Source of the DNA: Microcaldota archaeon
GTDB taxonomy: Archaea; Micrarchaeota; Micrarchaeia; Micrarchaeales; CABMGC01
DNA: 41,771 nucleotides
Direction: 5' to 3'
NCBI GenBank assembly: GCA_021810455.1
Contig: JAJZIU010000004.1
Span: 1 to 41,771, forward strand
Under the pieces are notes generated by a model that was not told the origin of the DNA, made no database searches, and saw only the letters and a program-made list of their open reading frames with translations. Both the position numbers and the translations under genes were made by a program. Positions 18,213-27,289 of the stretch are shown here, one piece after another; within the stretch, counting starts at the first letter, position 1; the number at the start of each line of letters is the position of its first letter.

Positions 18213-21047
18213 TCAGGTTCCCACTACCTGCTTCAGCTTTACGCTCCTTGATTTGCCCGATATCTCTCTTTTTAGTGATTCAAACTCTTTTATCATCGGG
18301 TTTCTGTCCCTTATTAGTCCTCTTTTTTCAAGTTCCTTAAGTGTAACGAGCCTAGTGGCGCTAACTATTGGATATCTGTGTTCATCATCGAATATCAGAG
18401 ATGTCATTGTAAATCCTCTTAAAGAATCAGAAACTCCTATTCCTATGCTTTCTGCATAAGAGTTTATTCCCTGGAGGCATGGGCTTACCAATTGAAATCC
18501 ATTGTCAACTATGCTTTTTCTGAACACATGCGCATCTCCTGCAAATGTGGTTGCCTGTATTCCCGCCTTGTCTATCTGATTGTATGGATCCTTGCTTGGT
18601 TTATGTATCATGAAGAACGGTTTTCCATCTATCAAGTACATACCATGCCCATAATCTCCTCCTGGAGCCCTGACAACTTTATCCTCTCCTATTATTGCAG
18701 ATATAAGCATGCCTAACTTTATCGATTCATCCATACTTCTGTCTTCGTGCGTCTTGTTAACGTGGTTTCCAGATACTGTAACCACCATTCCGGCATTTCT
18801 TAATAATGGTTTTATTATGTTTATTAGCTTCTCAGCCTGAATGTCTGGATTTGGTATTGCCTGTCTTTCGTACATCAGTGCCCTGTACTCTTCCATGTAC
18901 GTCTCAAATTCTACGGAGTTCCTGTTCAATCCTTTTCTTGTTAGAAATCTTTCAAAGAATTCAACGTTAGATTGATTGTTTTCAATGTTCACTTCGTACT
19001 TGTGATTCCTGAGATTGCCTTCTATATTGTCTCCCAGGAGAAGGAGATTAAAAGGTCTAAACGCTTTGAATCCTGAAACATAACCTACCACACTATCAAG
19101 TATGCGGGTTGCTGGTTCTCCCATTCCCGGACTTCCTATGTGCGTATCTGTCAGAACAACGAAGTGCATCTTTCTTAAGTTGTACTCCCTGTTTATTGCC
19201 TGTCTTACTATGTTATCTGCAAATTCCTTTATTTTCGGGTTTTTTGTATCTCCACATTTCGATACCGCTCTGAGCAATTCCGGTACTGCATTTTGATCAG
19301 AAGGATTTATTCCGTGCATGAGCAGCATAACATTCAAGAGTCTGTTATTCAATTCCGAAGGCAGTTTGGAAACAACTTGTGCCCTCTCTTTGTCATCTAT
19401 GTTCCTCTCAGTTATCCCCAAAGGCTTGATATTTTTAATACGGGATATCAAAATCCCCGCCTGTCTCTGGGCTTCCTTCTCTGCGGATATCTGCAGATAT
19501 TCGGAGGTCATAAACTCGGTTTGGAATGCGCCTCCATTGTATGTTATCTTGTAGAATCCTGATGTTATAGGCATTGATCCAAATGCGCTTAGAAATGGGG
19601 TTTTGTGTCCTGTGTTCCATGCTTTTGACACCATTTCCCTATCTACAAACGTAGGAAGCACCACACTGTAAACATAGTTCGAGCTTCTGTTTCTCCATGG
19701 AAATGCTTCCTCTCCAGCCTTATAACTGTGTCCACTTATGATCATGTCTACTGGTATTTCTGAAGTGTTTATCACGTGCTGTATCGCTTTGGAATAATCT
19801 TTGCGCACAGATTTAGAATAACTCACCGGATCATACGTGACCATTACTCGCATGTTATTTACGTTGAGCACTGACAGCCTGTCAGATACTATATTCAATC
19901 TCGCACTCCTACCGAAAACATCACGTATGGTCGCATAAGCTTCCATCATTGAAAGTTCCTGAGCAATGGTGCTCAAGGATTTAGTACCTGGCATCATATT
20001 GACAAATCTGAATATGCTTGCACCGCTTCCAGTTTCCATCTGCTCTTTTCCAACAGTCCTTGATACACTGTCAACGTTTTCATAGCCCAACTTTGTCATC
20101 ATCTTTGCCAATGTTTTTACTTTTTCTACAAGTTCCTCTATTTTTTCATTATCCTGCTTCTTGCTGCTTCTTGCTGCATCTAAATTTTTGTTAGCCTTTG
20201 CAAACTCGTCCCTAAGCGCTTCGAGTGTTTCATTCCTTCTATCACTTCCCATGCTTTCTAAGTAAATTTTTAAGAACAGTTCATCATTGGAGTAGGCCTT
20301 GAATTTTGATATTATATCATTCACTGGCATGGCTCCGTTTTCTTCAAACCATAGTTTTATGAGCTCTACGTATTTTTCGCCTATTTTTCTATAATCGTCC
20401 ACCTCATTCTGATGTGCACGCACCTTATCTCTTATTCTTTCTATCCTTGCCTCAAGATTTTTTTTCTTCTCATCACTTTCAATATTTTTCATCCTTCTCT
20501 CATAGTGGTCCAACGTATTCGTCGTGCTTTTTATTATCTCCTCTTCAGATTCGACCCTGTCTGATACTTTATAAAATAGCTCAAACAGTCTTTCGGGTTT
20601 CCTGTTGTAAATGTAAACTAAAAGATCGTACTTAACTGTCATGTTGTCTCTATCACTGTTTCCCATCACGTACGTCATACCATTCCTGTCTCCTGATCTC
20701 TCAACAAGGTTGGCTATCCTACTCATGTGTGGCTTCATAGATACGCTCGCGCTGCCTATGTCACTCACGTACTCTCCGAGCATGAGGCTTTCCGCCCTTC
20801 CGCCTCTCGTTATGTAATTCGGTATTTTTGGAAGTAGCTCTCCATTAAATATTATGTGGTCAGGAGCATTTCCTCTCTGTATGCTTTTTCGTAGTTCTCT
20901 GTAAAGTCCGACCATGTTGTTTCTGCTAAAGTACGTTGTGCCTCCGCCAAGCTCTCCAACCGCCCATATTGTTGCACCCCCTTCAACCTCTGTTTTTTCA
21001 TCATTTAACCTCCCGTAACTGGCCCCATACTCAAATTGTCCCGCCAT
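18213..21047 (-). CDS. Large tandem calcineurin-like metallophosphoesterase with coiled-coil insert
   Basis: C-terminal MPE motifs DTHIGSPG, LLGDNIEGN, VSGNHVNKTHED, MIHKPSKD, GDAHVF; N-terminal degenerate counterpart GELGGGT, NGELLPK, MGNSDRDN, SGHSYKAG. Confidence 0.8.
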   Translation of the reverse strand: MAGQFEYGASYGRLNDEKTEVEGGATIWAVGELGGGTTYFSRNNMVGLYRELRKSIQRGNAPDHIIFNGELLPKIPNYITRGGRAESLMLGEYVSDIGSASVSMKPHMSRIANLVERSGDRNGMTYVMGNSDRDNMTVKYDLLVYIYNRKPERLFELFYKVSDRVESEEEIIKSTTNTLDHYERRMKNIESDEKKKNLEARIERIRDKVRAHQNEVDDYRKIGEKYVELIKLWFEENGAMPVNDIISKFKAYSNDELFLKIYLESMGSDRRNETLEALRDEFAKANKNLDAARSSKKQDNEKIEELVEKVKTLAKMMTKLGYENVDSVSRTVGKEQMETGSGASIFRFVNMMPGTKSLSTIAQELSMMEAYATIRDVFGRSARLNIVSDRLSVLNVNNMRVMVTYDPVSYSKSVRKDYSKAIQHVINTSEIPVDMIISGHSYKAGEEAFPWRNRSSNYVYSVVLPTFVDREMVSKAWNTGHKTPFLSAFGSMPITSGFYKITYNGGAFQTEFMTSEYLQISAEKEAQRQAGILISRIKNIKPLGITERNIDDKERAQVVSKLPSELNNRLLNVMLLMHGINPSDQNAVPELLRAVSKCGDTKNPKIKEFADNIVRQAINREYNLRKMHFVVLTDTHIGSPGMGEPATRILDSVVGYVSGFKAFRPFNLLLLGDNIEGNLRNHKYEVNIENNQSNVEFFERFLTRKGLNRNSVEFETYMEEYRALMYERQAIPNPDIQAEKLINIIKPLLRNAGMVVTVSGNHVNKTHEDRSMDESIKLGMLISAIIGEDKVVRAPGGDYGHGMYLIDGKPFFMIHKPSKDPYNQIDKAGIQATTFAGDAHVFRKSIVDNGFQLVSPCLQGINSYAESIGIGVSDSLRGFTMTSLIFDDEHRYPIVSATRLVTLKELEKRGLIRDRNPMIKEFESLKREISGKSRSVKLKQVVGT

Positions 21048-21212
21048 AATGAATCCCCGATTGTTGAACTATGGTAACTTTATTTAAACTTTGCATAATT
21101 GTAAATCAGGAATAGTGTAATTTAGAAAGTATTAAATTAATTATAATCCAAATTGTGTTTGCACATGTCTGGCTTCAGTCGTCAATCGATTTCAGCCTTT
21201 TTCTTAAACTAA

Positions 21213-22460
21213 TTATCCAAACATGTTGACCTTGGAAACCTTTCTTGGTTTTGGAAGAAGCAATCCCATCAATGCAGATATTATTGCTACAGCAAGAAGA
21301 ATTTCAAAAATCAATGGCAAATTGGAATAGCTACTTCTTATCACAAGACCTACGATGAGGGGTCCTATCGCCTGCCCGCTCGTGCCCCCCAAATTCCAAA
21401 CCAGCGCATTGCTGCTCGTTGTTGCGCCTCTCGGAACATAATCTGATATCATTGACATGAATATCGGAAATCCACTGAAGTTTACAAATCCGAATAATAA
21501 CAGGGAAGTTAAGGATTCAAAACCTGTAGTTTCTAGATACATAAACATGAAAACTGCCGATATTATTGTACTTGCAACTAGTATCATTCTTTTGTCGTGA
21601 TTCTCAACAAGCTTGCCAAATACAAGCTGTCCAAATATGCCTCCAGAGAACATCAATGTTAATATTGTTCCCAAAGACAAACTCGCGCCAATACCTCTTT
21701 CAAATGATATGTATTCTGGTATCCAGGATATTATCCCAAAAAATGCCAGAGATCTTACGAGGAATATGATCGCAAGAAGAATTATCCCAAAATTTATGGT
21801 CTTACCTTGTACACCTTGTCTCTGTTTCATTTGGCTGTTTGTCTCTTTTATTTTTTCAAAACTCCCATCGGCCTTTCTGAGCCCAAAAAGTATTGTGATG
21901 GAAAACACTATTCCAATGGCTCCGAAAAGTATGATCGCATCAGCATGCGACTGAAACATAAGTGCTATTATAAAGAAAAGCGCAGGATAAAGCGCCCTAC
22001 CGATCCCTCCTGCAGATCCATTAATCCCTAGATATCTTCCAAGCTTGTCCTTTCCGTAGTACTTCTGTAATATGGATGAACCTGTAGGATGGTAAAACGA
22101 TGCACCAAATCCTGTAATTATTGAAGATAACAACATGAAAAATGGAATATAAAAATTGCCCATCGCAATCGAAAACAAAAGCAATCCTAACGAAAGAGCA
22201 AATATACCCATTGACATTCCTTCAGCATGGAGATTTCTTTTGTCTATCAATGAACCCAGGATGTTTGCGCTTATTGCCATTGATGCATAAAACAAAACCA
22301 GCGATGCAGTGATAAGCTCTGTACCAACGTGGTAGTTAACTGCAAGCAAATCTATTATGACAGGTACAAAAAACACAGTGCCATCATTTGCAAAATGGCC
22401 TAGCGAAGTAAATAGTAACGCACTCTTCGCACTATCAACATTCTTGTTTGTCTTTTGCAT
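21213..22460 (-). CDS. MFS transporter
   Basis: About 12 TM segments, SLGHFANDGTVFFVPVI and GSLIDKRN motifs typical of MFS. Confidence 0.88.
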   Translation of the reverse strand: MQKTNKNVDSAKSALLFTSLGHFANDGTVFFVPVIIDLLAVNYHVGTELITASLVLFYASMAISANILGSLIDKRNLHAEGMSMGIFALSLGLLLFSIAMGNFYIPFFMLLSSIITGFGASFYHPTGSSILQKYYGKDKLGRYLGINGSAGGIGRALYPALFFIIALMFQSHADAIILFGAIGIVFSITILFGLRKADGSFEKIKETNSQMKQRQGVQGKTINFGIILLAIIFLVRSLAFFGIISWIPEYISFERGIGASLSLGTILTLMFSGGIFGQLVFGKLVENHDKRMILVASTIISAVFMFMYLETTGFESLTSLLLFGFVNFSGFPIFMSMISDYVPRGATTSSNALVWNLGGTSGQAIGPLIVGLVIRSSYSNLPLIFEILLAVAIISALMGLLLPKPRKVSKVNMFG

Positions 22461-22573
22461 TAAATATCACTTTCGTATCTCTTAATTGTTTCATAATTTT
22501 CATATATGCATTACATTTACACGTTAGGATTCGGATTCCAATGTAAATGCCCACATTCACACTCTAGAACCAT

Positions 22574-22620
22574 GATTGCCGTAGGTCGGATTTGAACCTA
22601 CATTTCAATCTTCAGTCCAA
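22574..22620 (-). repeat. Intronless tRNA-Phe 3'-half copy (possible att-like site)
   Basis: Minus strand GGACTGAAGATTGAAATGTAGGTTCAAATCCGACCTACGGCA aligns with the spliced form of tRNA-Phe at 23213-23317 from anticodon loop to discriminator. Confidence 0.65.
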
Positions 22621-22872
22621 TTCGTTATATATGTTCTTCCTGTGACCTACAGTCCTTATTAGTATCCTCTTTGCAGGTTCATCTATGTTTGCAATAACTC
22701 TATAATCACCAACTCTGAGTTTATACTCTGGGCGGCCCTTCAGCTGCCTGAAGAAATTATGCGGACTCACTGCTGCATTTTCAATTTTCTTAAGAATCCT
22801 TTTGGTCACAGTTTTGTCAAACTTCTCCAATTGAATTACTGCCTCAGAAGAATATCCTACAGTGTAGATCAC
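22612..22872 (-). CDS. RelE/ParE-superfamily toxin
   Basis: SEAVIQLEKFDKTVTKRILKKIENAAVSPHNFFRQLKGRPEYKLRVGDYRVIANIDEPAKRILIRTVGHRKNIY. Confidence 0.9.
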   Translation of the reverse strand: MIYTVGYSSEAVIQLEKFDKTVTKRILKKIENAAVSPHNFFRQLKGRPEYKLRVGDYRVIANIDEPAKRILIRTVGHRKNIYNELD

Positions 22873-22873
22873 A

Positions 22874-23110
22874 TCACAACCCTAACTTTGTACGGACTTC
22901 GGCAGAACTATAAGTGGCACCATGTTTTATGTCAATCATGCTGCGCAAAAGCGAGGCTCTAAACTCTTCAGTGTACTTCCCTTCTTCGTCTCCTTCTGGA
23001 ATCAAACTCATAAGTGCATTTATTATCTCGTCATAAGTGGCTCTCTTATACATTCTCAGTTTGTTAAGCTTCTCTCTGGTGTTTTTTTCCAGTTGGATTG
23101 TTGTATACAT
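22874..23110 (-). CDS. Antitoxin of the RelE-like toxin
   Basis: MYTTIQLEKNTREKLNKLRMYKRATYDEIINALM, RHH/VapB-like N-terminus; directly upstream of the toxin. Confidence 0.85.
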   Translation of the reverse strand: MYTTIQLEKNTREKLNKLRMYKRATYDEIINALMSLIPEGDEEGKYTEEFRASLLRSMIDIKHGATYSSAEVRTKLGL

Positions 23111-23212
23111 ATAATCACTATATGATTAGTGTATAACTAATATATAATATTTTTGTTCTTGATGTCAATATACATGCAAAAACGCCCCGTAGGATGCGAA
23201 TACTGAATAGAT

Positions 23213-23317
23213 TGCCGCAGGTCGGATTTGAACCGACGACATTCCGGTTCCTGATGCTGAAAGAATCAAAAAGATCCATCTTCAGCCGGACGCTCTCCCG
23301 AACTGAGCTACTGCGGC
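23213..23317 (-). tRNA. tRNA-Phe (GAA) with about 31-nt intron at canonical 37/38
   Basis: GCCGCAG acceptor pairs CTGCGGC; D-arm GCTCAGTTCGGGAGAGC; anticodon stem TCCGG/CCGGA; loop CTGAAG^intron^A; T-arm GTCGG-TTCAAAT-CCGAC. BHB: CTGA/TCAG with bulges AG^A and GA^A. Confidence 0.95.
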
Positions 23318-23376
23318 TTGTTTTATACTCAACCAATTGATTAATATAAACCTTTTGCGATGTTCTTATTGGTAAC

Positions 23377-24921
23377 ATGCCAGGCTGGAAGGACATAGGA
23401 AACGCTTCTGAATACATAAGGACTGATGGGTTTTCTCCCAGAGAGTATCAATTCAACATAATAAATTCAATAATTGATAATGGCAACACTCTTGTAGTGC
23501 TGCCTACCGGTCTTGGGAAAACTCTTATCGGAGCCGCAATAATAGCAAACGCTCTTTCCAAAGGCAAAAAGGCACTTCTACTGGCTCCGACAAAACCTCT
23601 CGCAGAACAGCACTATTCCACACTATCTTCCATGCTCGTCATTCCCAAAGAAAAAATATTGCTGCTTGTAGGTTCCATATCAAAATCAAAAAGACGGGAA
23701 AATGAACAGCACGCTGATGTTATAATTGCAACTCCTCAAACAGTATCAAACGATCTCAAAGAAGGAAGCCTAACTCTTAACGATTTCGGAGCTGCAATCT
23801 TTGATGAGTGTCACAGAGCAGTTGGAAAGTACGCATACACATACATAGCAAACGAGTGTGCCGTTCTTGACGTTCTAATCGTAGGGTTAACGGCATCGCC
23901 CGGTGGCAAAAAGGAACGCATAAAGGCTTTGGTAGACGCACTCAACATAAAACACATAGAAGCCAGGGTGTCGAGTGATCCTGATGTCAAAAAGTACGTG
24001 ATGCAAAACAATATTCACGTTATTGATGTTGACAAGTCAGAAAGGATAATACAGATATCTAAACTTCTAACTCCTGGAATAGAACACAGCATGACATCAT
24101 TAAAGAAAATGGGTCTGATGAAGTTCAAGAGTTTTGAGAGAATGCCGAAAGGCATGCTCATACAACTTGGAAATGACATAAGCAAAATAGAGGCGCAAAA
24201 CTACAAATTTGCTGCCATATTCAGTTACACAAGGCTGCTAAATCTGATCCACGCCTACGATCTACTTATGACAGAGGGTATATACCCTTTCTCAAAATAT
24301 TTCGATTCTTTGGCTGCGAGGGAAAAGAAAAGCAGAAGTGTCGAAACGCTTTTAGCAGATGCCAACATAGTCAATGCGAGGAAACTTGCTGACGAAGCTC
24401 TAAAACACGGAGAAGAGCATCCGAAGGTCATGGCACTTCTAGATGTAATAAGGCTTTACAAGGACAAGAATGCGATAGTCTTTGCACAATACCGGTCAAC
24501 TGTGAAGATGCTGGTAGAGTACCTGCGTAATAATGGGTTTTCTGCAGAACCATTCGTAGGAAAAAAAGATGGAATAACGCAGGAAATGCAAAAATCAACA
24601 ATAAACAACTTCAGGGAAAAGAAGTTCAACGTTCTTGTAGCTAGTTCGATAGGAGAAGAGGGTCTTGACATACCTAATGTCGATGTTGTTGTTTTCTACG
24701 AACCCATACCAAATGAAATAAGAGACATACAAAGAAGAGGTAGAACGGGACGTTTCAGAACAGGAGAAGTCTACGTACTCATGACAAAAGGCACAAAGGA
24801 TGAAGTTTATCTCTACATATCGAGACAGAGGGAGCGCAAGATGCTCACGCTAATAAAGGACATTAATAAAAAACTTAATTGGCAGAGTAATAATAAACAA
24901 TGGGAGCAGAAAAAGCTCTAG
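23377..24921 (+). CDS. Hef/FANCM-like SF2 helicase (helicase domain only)
   Basis: PREYQFNIINSIIDNGNTLVVLPTGLGKT, FDECHRAVG, GLTASPGG, DIQRRGRTGR; no C-terminal ERCC4-type nuclease domain. Confidence 0.88.
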   Translation: MPGWKDIGNASEYIRTDGFSPREYQFNIINSIIDNGNTLVVLPTGLGKTLIGAAIIANALSKGKKALLLAPTKPLAEQHYSTLSSMLVIPKEKILLLVGSISKSKRRENEQHADVIIATPQTVSNDLKEGSLTLNDFGAAIFDECHRAVGKYAYTYIANECAVLDVLIVGLTASPGGKKERIKALVDALNIKHIEARVSSDPDVKKYVMQNNIHVIDVDKSERIIQISKLLTPGIEHSMTSLKKMGLMKFKSFERMPKGMLIQLGNDISKIEAQNYKFAAIFSYTRLLNLIHAYDLLMTEGIYPFSKYFDSLAAREKKSRSVETLLADANIVNARKLADEALKHGEEHPKVMALLDVIRLYKDKNAIVFAQYRSTVKMLVEYLRNNGFSAEPFVGKKDGITQEMQKSTINNFREKKFNVLVASSIGEEGLDIPNVDVVVFYEPIPNEIRDIQRRGRTGRFRTGEVYVLMTKGTKDEVYLYISRQRERKMLTLIKDINKKLNWQSNNKQWEQKKL

Positions 24922-24930
24922 GTTTTTTGA

Positions 24931-26196
24931 ATGATTGACGTAACTACTGTATTCCTACTATTCTCCGGAATTGTTTTTATGGGATACATGCTCAATGCTC
25001 TATTCTACCGAATAAAGATACTTATCACGCTTCCGCTACTGATAATAGGCTTGCTGCTAGGCCCTATACTTCACATAGTATACGCACAGGGCAACTCCTT
25101 CATAGTAAGCATTGCTTCTTATGTAAGCGCAATAGCCATAGCGTTCATACTATTCGATGTAGGTATAAACATTAAGATATCTGATATGGAATTCAAGGAC
25201 ACATCAAAGTTTATCTTCTCTTTAGGAATTGTAACGGGATTGATAATAGCTCTCGCCCTTTGGCTAGCCTTCAGATGGAATCTTGCATTCGCACTAATAG
25301 CCGGGTTCGCTGTATCCGGACCAAGCTCTGCCATAGTGCCCACGCTTACTAGATTGTCCAAGGCAAATAACAAACTTAAGACTGCACTACTCTTCGAAGG
25401 CATAGCTACGGATCTGCTCCAGCTTATAGTGCCATTGCTCATGATGGGTTTTATTTCAACACAACACCTTAATCTCGATGTGATACCCGTAAGCCTATTC
25501 GACTTTATCGTAATGTCATCTGTTATTGGGATTGTATCCGCAATATTCTGGACCTTCATGCTAAAAAGTTTCAAGGAACAGAGTGAAGAGTACAGCTGGA
25601 TGCTTACGATAACCCTTGTTTTGGCAACTTACGGTGTTGCTCAAGCGCTTGGATTCAACGGTGCGATAGCAGTTTTCGTTTTCGGACTGAGCTTTGTCAA
25701 CATACCGCGCCTATCCAAAAGAACGGAAAGATATGCGTATGGACTGCAGCCTATATTCTCACACATACAATCGTACCAGAAGGAGATAACATTCTTCATA
25801 AGCACATTCCTTTTTGTTTATGTCGGCCTGCTGTTTACCCCTAACATTTCATTTTCAGGGCTTCTAATAACCGTAATAGTGGCTGCATTGATATCTGCAA
25901 TCATACTTGTGCTTAGGTGGGTATTCGTGCCCATGCTCAAAAATTTCTTTACCAACTCAGAGACTAACCGAAGCGAGGTCGTACTGGCAAAGTTTGATGT
26001 TGCTAGGGGATTGTCACCAATAATAATAGCCATATTAGTGGCGTCAACTCCCTCTTTGGGAGCACCAGCAGGATTCCTCGATGTAATAGTTGCCATAGTC
26101 TTTATAACGAACATAATAGAAACCGGAGGCATGTTTAGGTATGCACAGATAGCAAGCAAGGAGCTACCCCTCAAACAAACCAAACAAAAACAATAG
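24931..26196 (+). CDS. Cation:proton antiporter (CPA/KefB-like)
   Basis: Multi-TM protein with FALIAGFAVSGPSSAIVPTLTR and LGFNGAIAVFVFGLSF motifs of Na+/H+ exchangers. Confidence 0.85.
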   Translation: MIDVTTVFLLFSGIVFMGYMLNALFYRIKILITLPLLIIGLLLGPILHIVYAQGNSFIVSIASYVSAIAIAFILFDVGINIKISDMEFKDTSKFIFSLGIVTGLIIALALWLAFRWNLAFALIAGFAVSGPSSAIVPTLTRLSKANNKLKTALLFEGIATDLLQLIVPLLMMGFISTQHLNLDVIPVSLFDFIVMSSVIGIVSAIFWTFMLKSFKEQSEEYSWMLTITLVLATYGVAQALGFNGAIAVFVFGLSFVNIPRLSKRTERYAYGLQPIFSHIQSYQKEITFFISTFLFVYVGLLFTPNISFSGLLITVIVAALISAIILVLRWVFVPMLKNFFTNSETNRSEVVLAKFDVARGLSPIIIAILVASTPSLGAPAGFLDVIVAIVFITNIIETGGMFRYAQIASKELPLKQTKQKQ

Positions 26197-26239
26197 CTTT
26201 AAATATCTGAAACCAGCGTAAAAGATTACTTGGTGGGGG

Positions 26240-26497
26240 ATGATTGTGGGTGGTGAGAAGCCTAAAGCTCTAGAGCTATTGCTCTATGGTGCAAGGGCAG
26301 ACGCTCGTTTAATAGACGAGCTTGAACAGTACGCTATGGCGTTCCCTGAAAGCAGGGAGGAAACTGTAGTTTATCTGAAAAGCCATGCGGCTAAGCACAG
26401 CAACAGGAAGGTTTCCACAGCAGCGAGGAAGACGATAAGACGGCTGGAGGTTGTCTCCATGCTTGAGATTCTCGCGGGTGACTGCGGAATGAAGTAA
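26240..26497 (+). CDS. Small hypothetical protein
   Basis: 85 aa, helical/charged; stop and next ATG separated by about 1 bp, suggesting translational coupling with 26499-27287. Confidence 0.6.
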   Translation: MIVGGEKPKALELLLYGARADARLIDELEQYAMAFPESREETVVYLKSHAAKHSNRKVSTAARKTIRRLEVVSMLEILAGDCGMK

Positions 26498-26498
26498 A

Positions 26499-27287
26499 AT
26501 GCTTAACATGAACAGGAAAAGTAGTCAACACAATGACCAAAATGCAAAAAGCGCATCGAGTAAACTCAGCGTAGCTCACATATCGAAACTGATTCGTAAA
26601 GGTGAATATTACGATCCCGTTATGCCTCCGAAAAGAAATCCTTTAGGATTGCACGGAACTAGTTCACAGGTTCTTTACACACTTTTTGATACTGGAATAC
26701 TTCCAACCGATAGGGAACGTACAGGTTTCATATACGTGGCTCCAGCCTGGAGTCGGAAGCTAGAAACATGGTACAGCAAATCTGGATTGGATGTTATGAA
26801 GTTCAGCAACTTCAGTAGCTTTTCATCAGCATATTCCAAGGCCGAAGATTATGCCATGATGAATGAGGATTACCGCGGAATGGTATCCATTCTAATAAAT
26901 TCGGGAATAAAGTCCGAGTACGCTAATTCACTAGCTATGCTTATACAGTTCGGCGATGAACCTAAACCAAAATCGATAAGGATTCCAACGTGGCTGCCTG
27001 AAGATCAACGTGCGCTATTCGAAATTGTATACGAACAATTACTTGATATCGCCTACGTAGGAAACAGGTTGTCTGCTATGCATAATACAGAGCCTCGTGG
27101 AGTCATCATCGGCATAAACTCAAAGGTGCTTGACGATTTAAAAATAATTCCAGATCCAGATCTGGCCGACAGTTTGATAATAGAATGTAATTCTGGACTT
27201 GATGCTAAGTACATAGAAGGCATAAAAACACTAAACGTCAACGGCAAAAAATTGATAGAACAATATTTTAATCTGAGAAGGAAATAA
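26499..27287 (+). CDS. Uncharacterised protein, possible ADP-ribosyltransferase-like fold
   Basis: LHGTSSQVLYTLFDTGILPTDRERTGFIYVAP ... SKAEDYA ... RGVIIGINSKVL ... LDAKYIEGIKTLNV resembles the H-Y-E ART layout. Confidence 0.5.
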   Translation: MLNMNRKSSQHNDQNAKSASSKLSVAHISKLIRKGEYYDPVMPPKRNPLGLHGTSSQVLYTLFDTGILPTDRERTGFIYVAPAWSRKLETWYSKSGLDVMKFSNFSSFSSAYSKAEDYAMMNEDYRGMVSILINSGIKSEYANSLAMLIQFGDEPKPKSIRIPTWLPEDQRALFEIVYEQLLDIAYVGNRLSAMHNTEPRGVIIGINSKVLDDLKIIPDPDLADSLIIECNSGLDAKYIEGIKTLNVNGKKLIEQYFNLRRK

Positions 27288-27289
27288 TC

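Noticed and set aside
23118-23417. 99-aa minus-strand ORF
   Set aside because: Runs through the tRNA-Phe gene and the start of the helicase; explained by the tRNA sequence.
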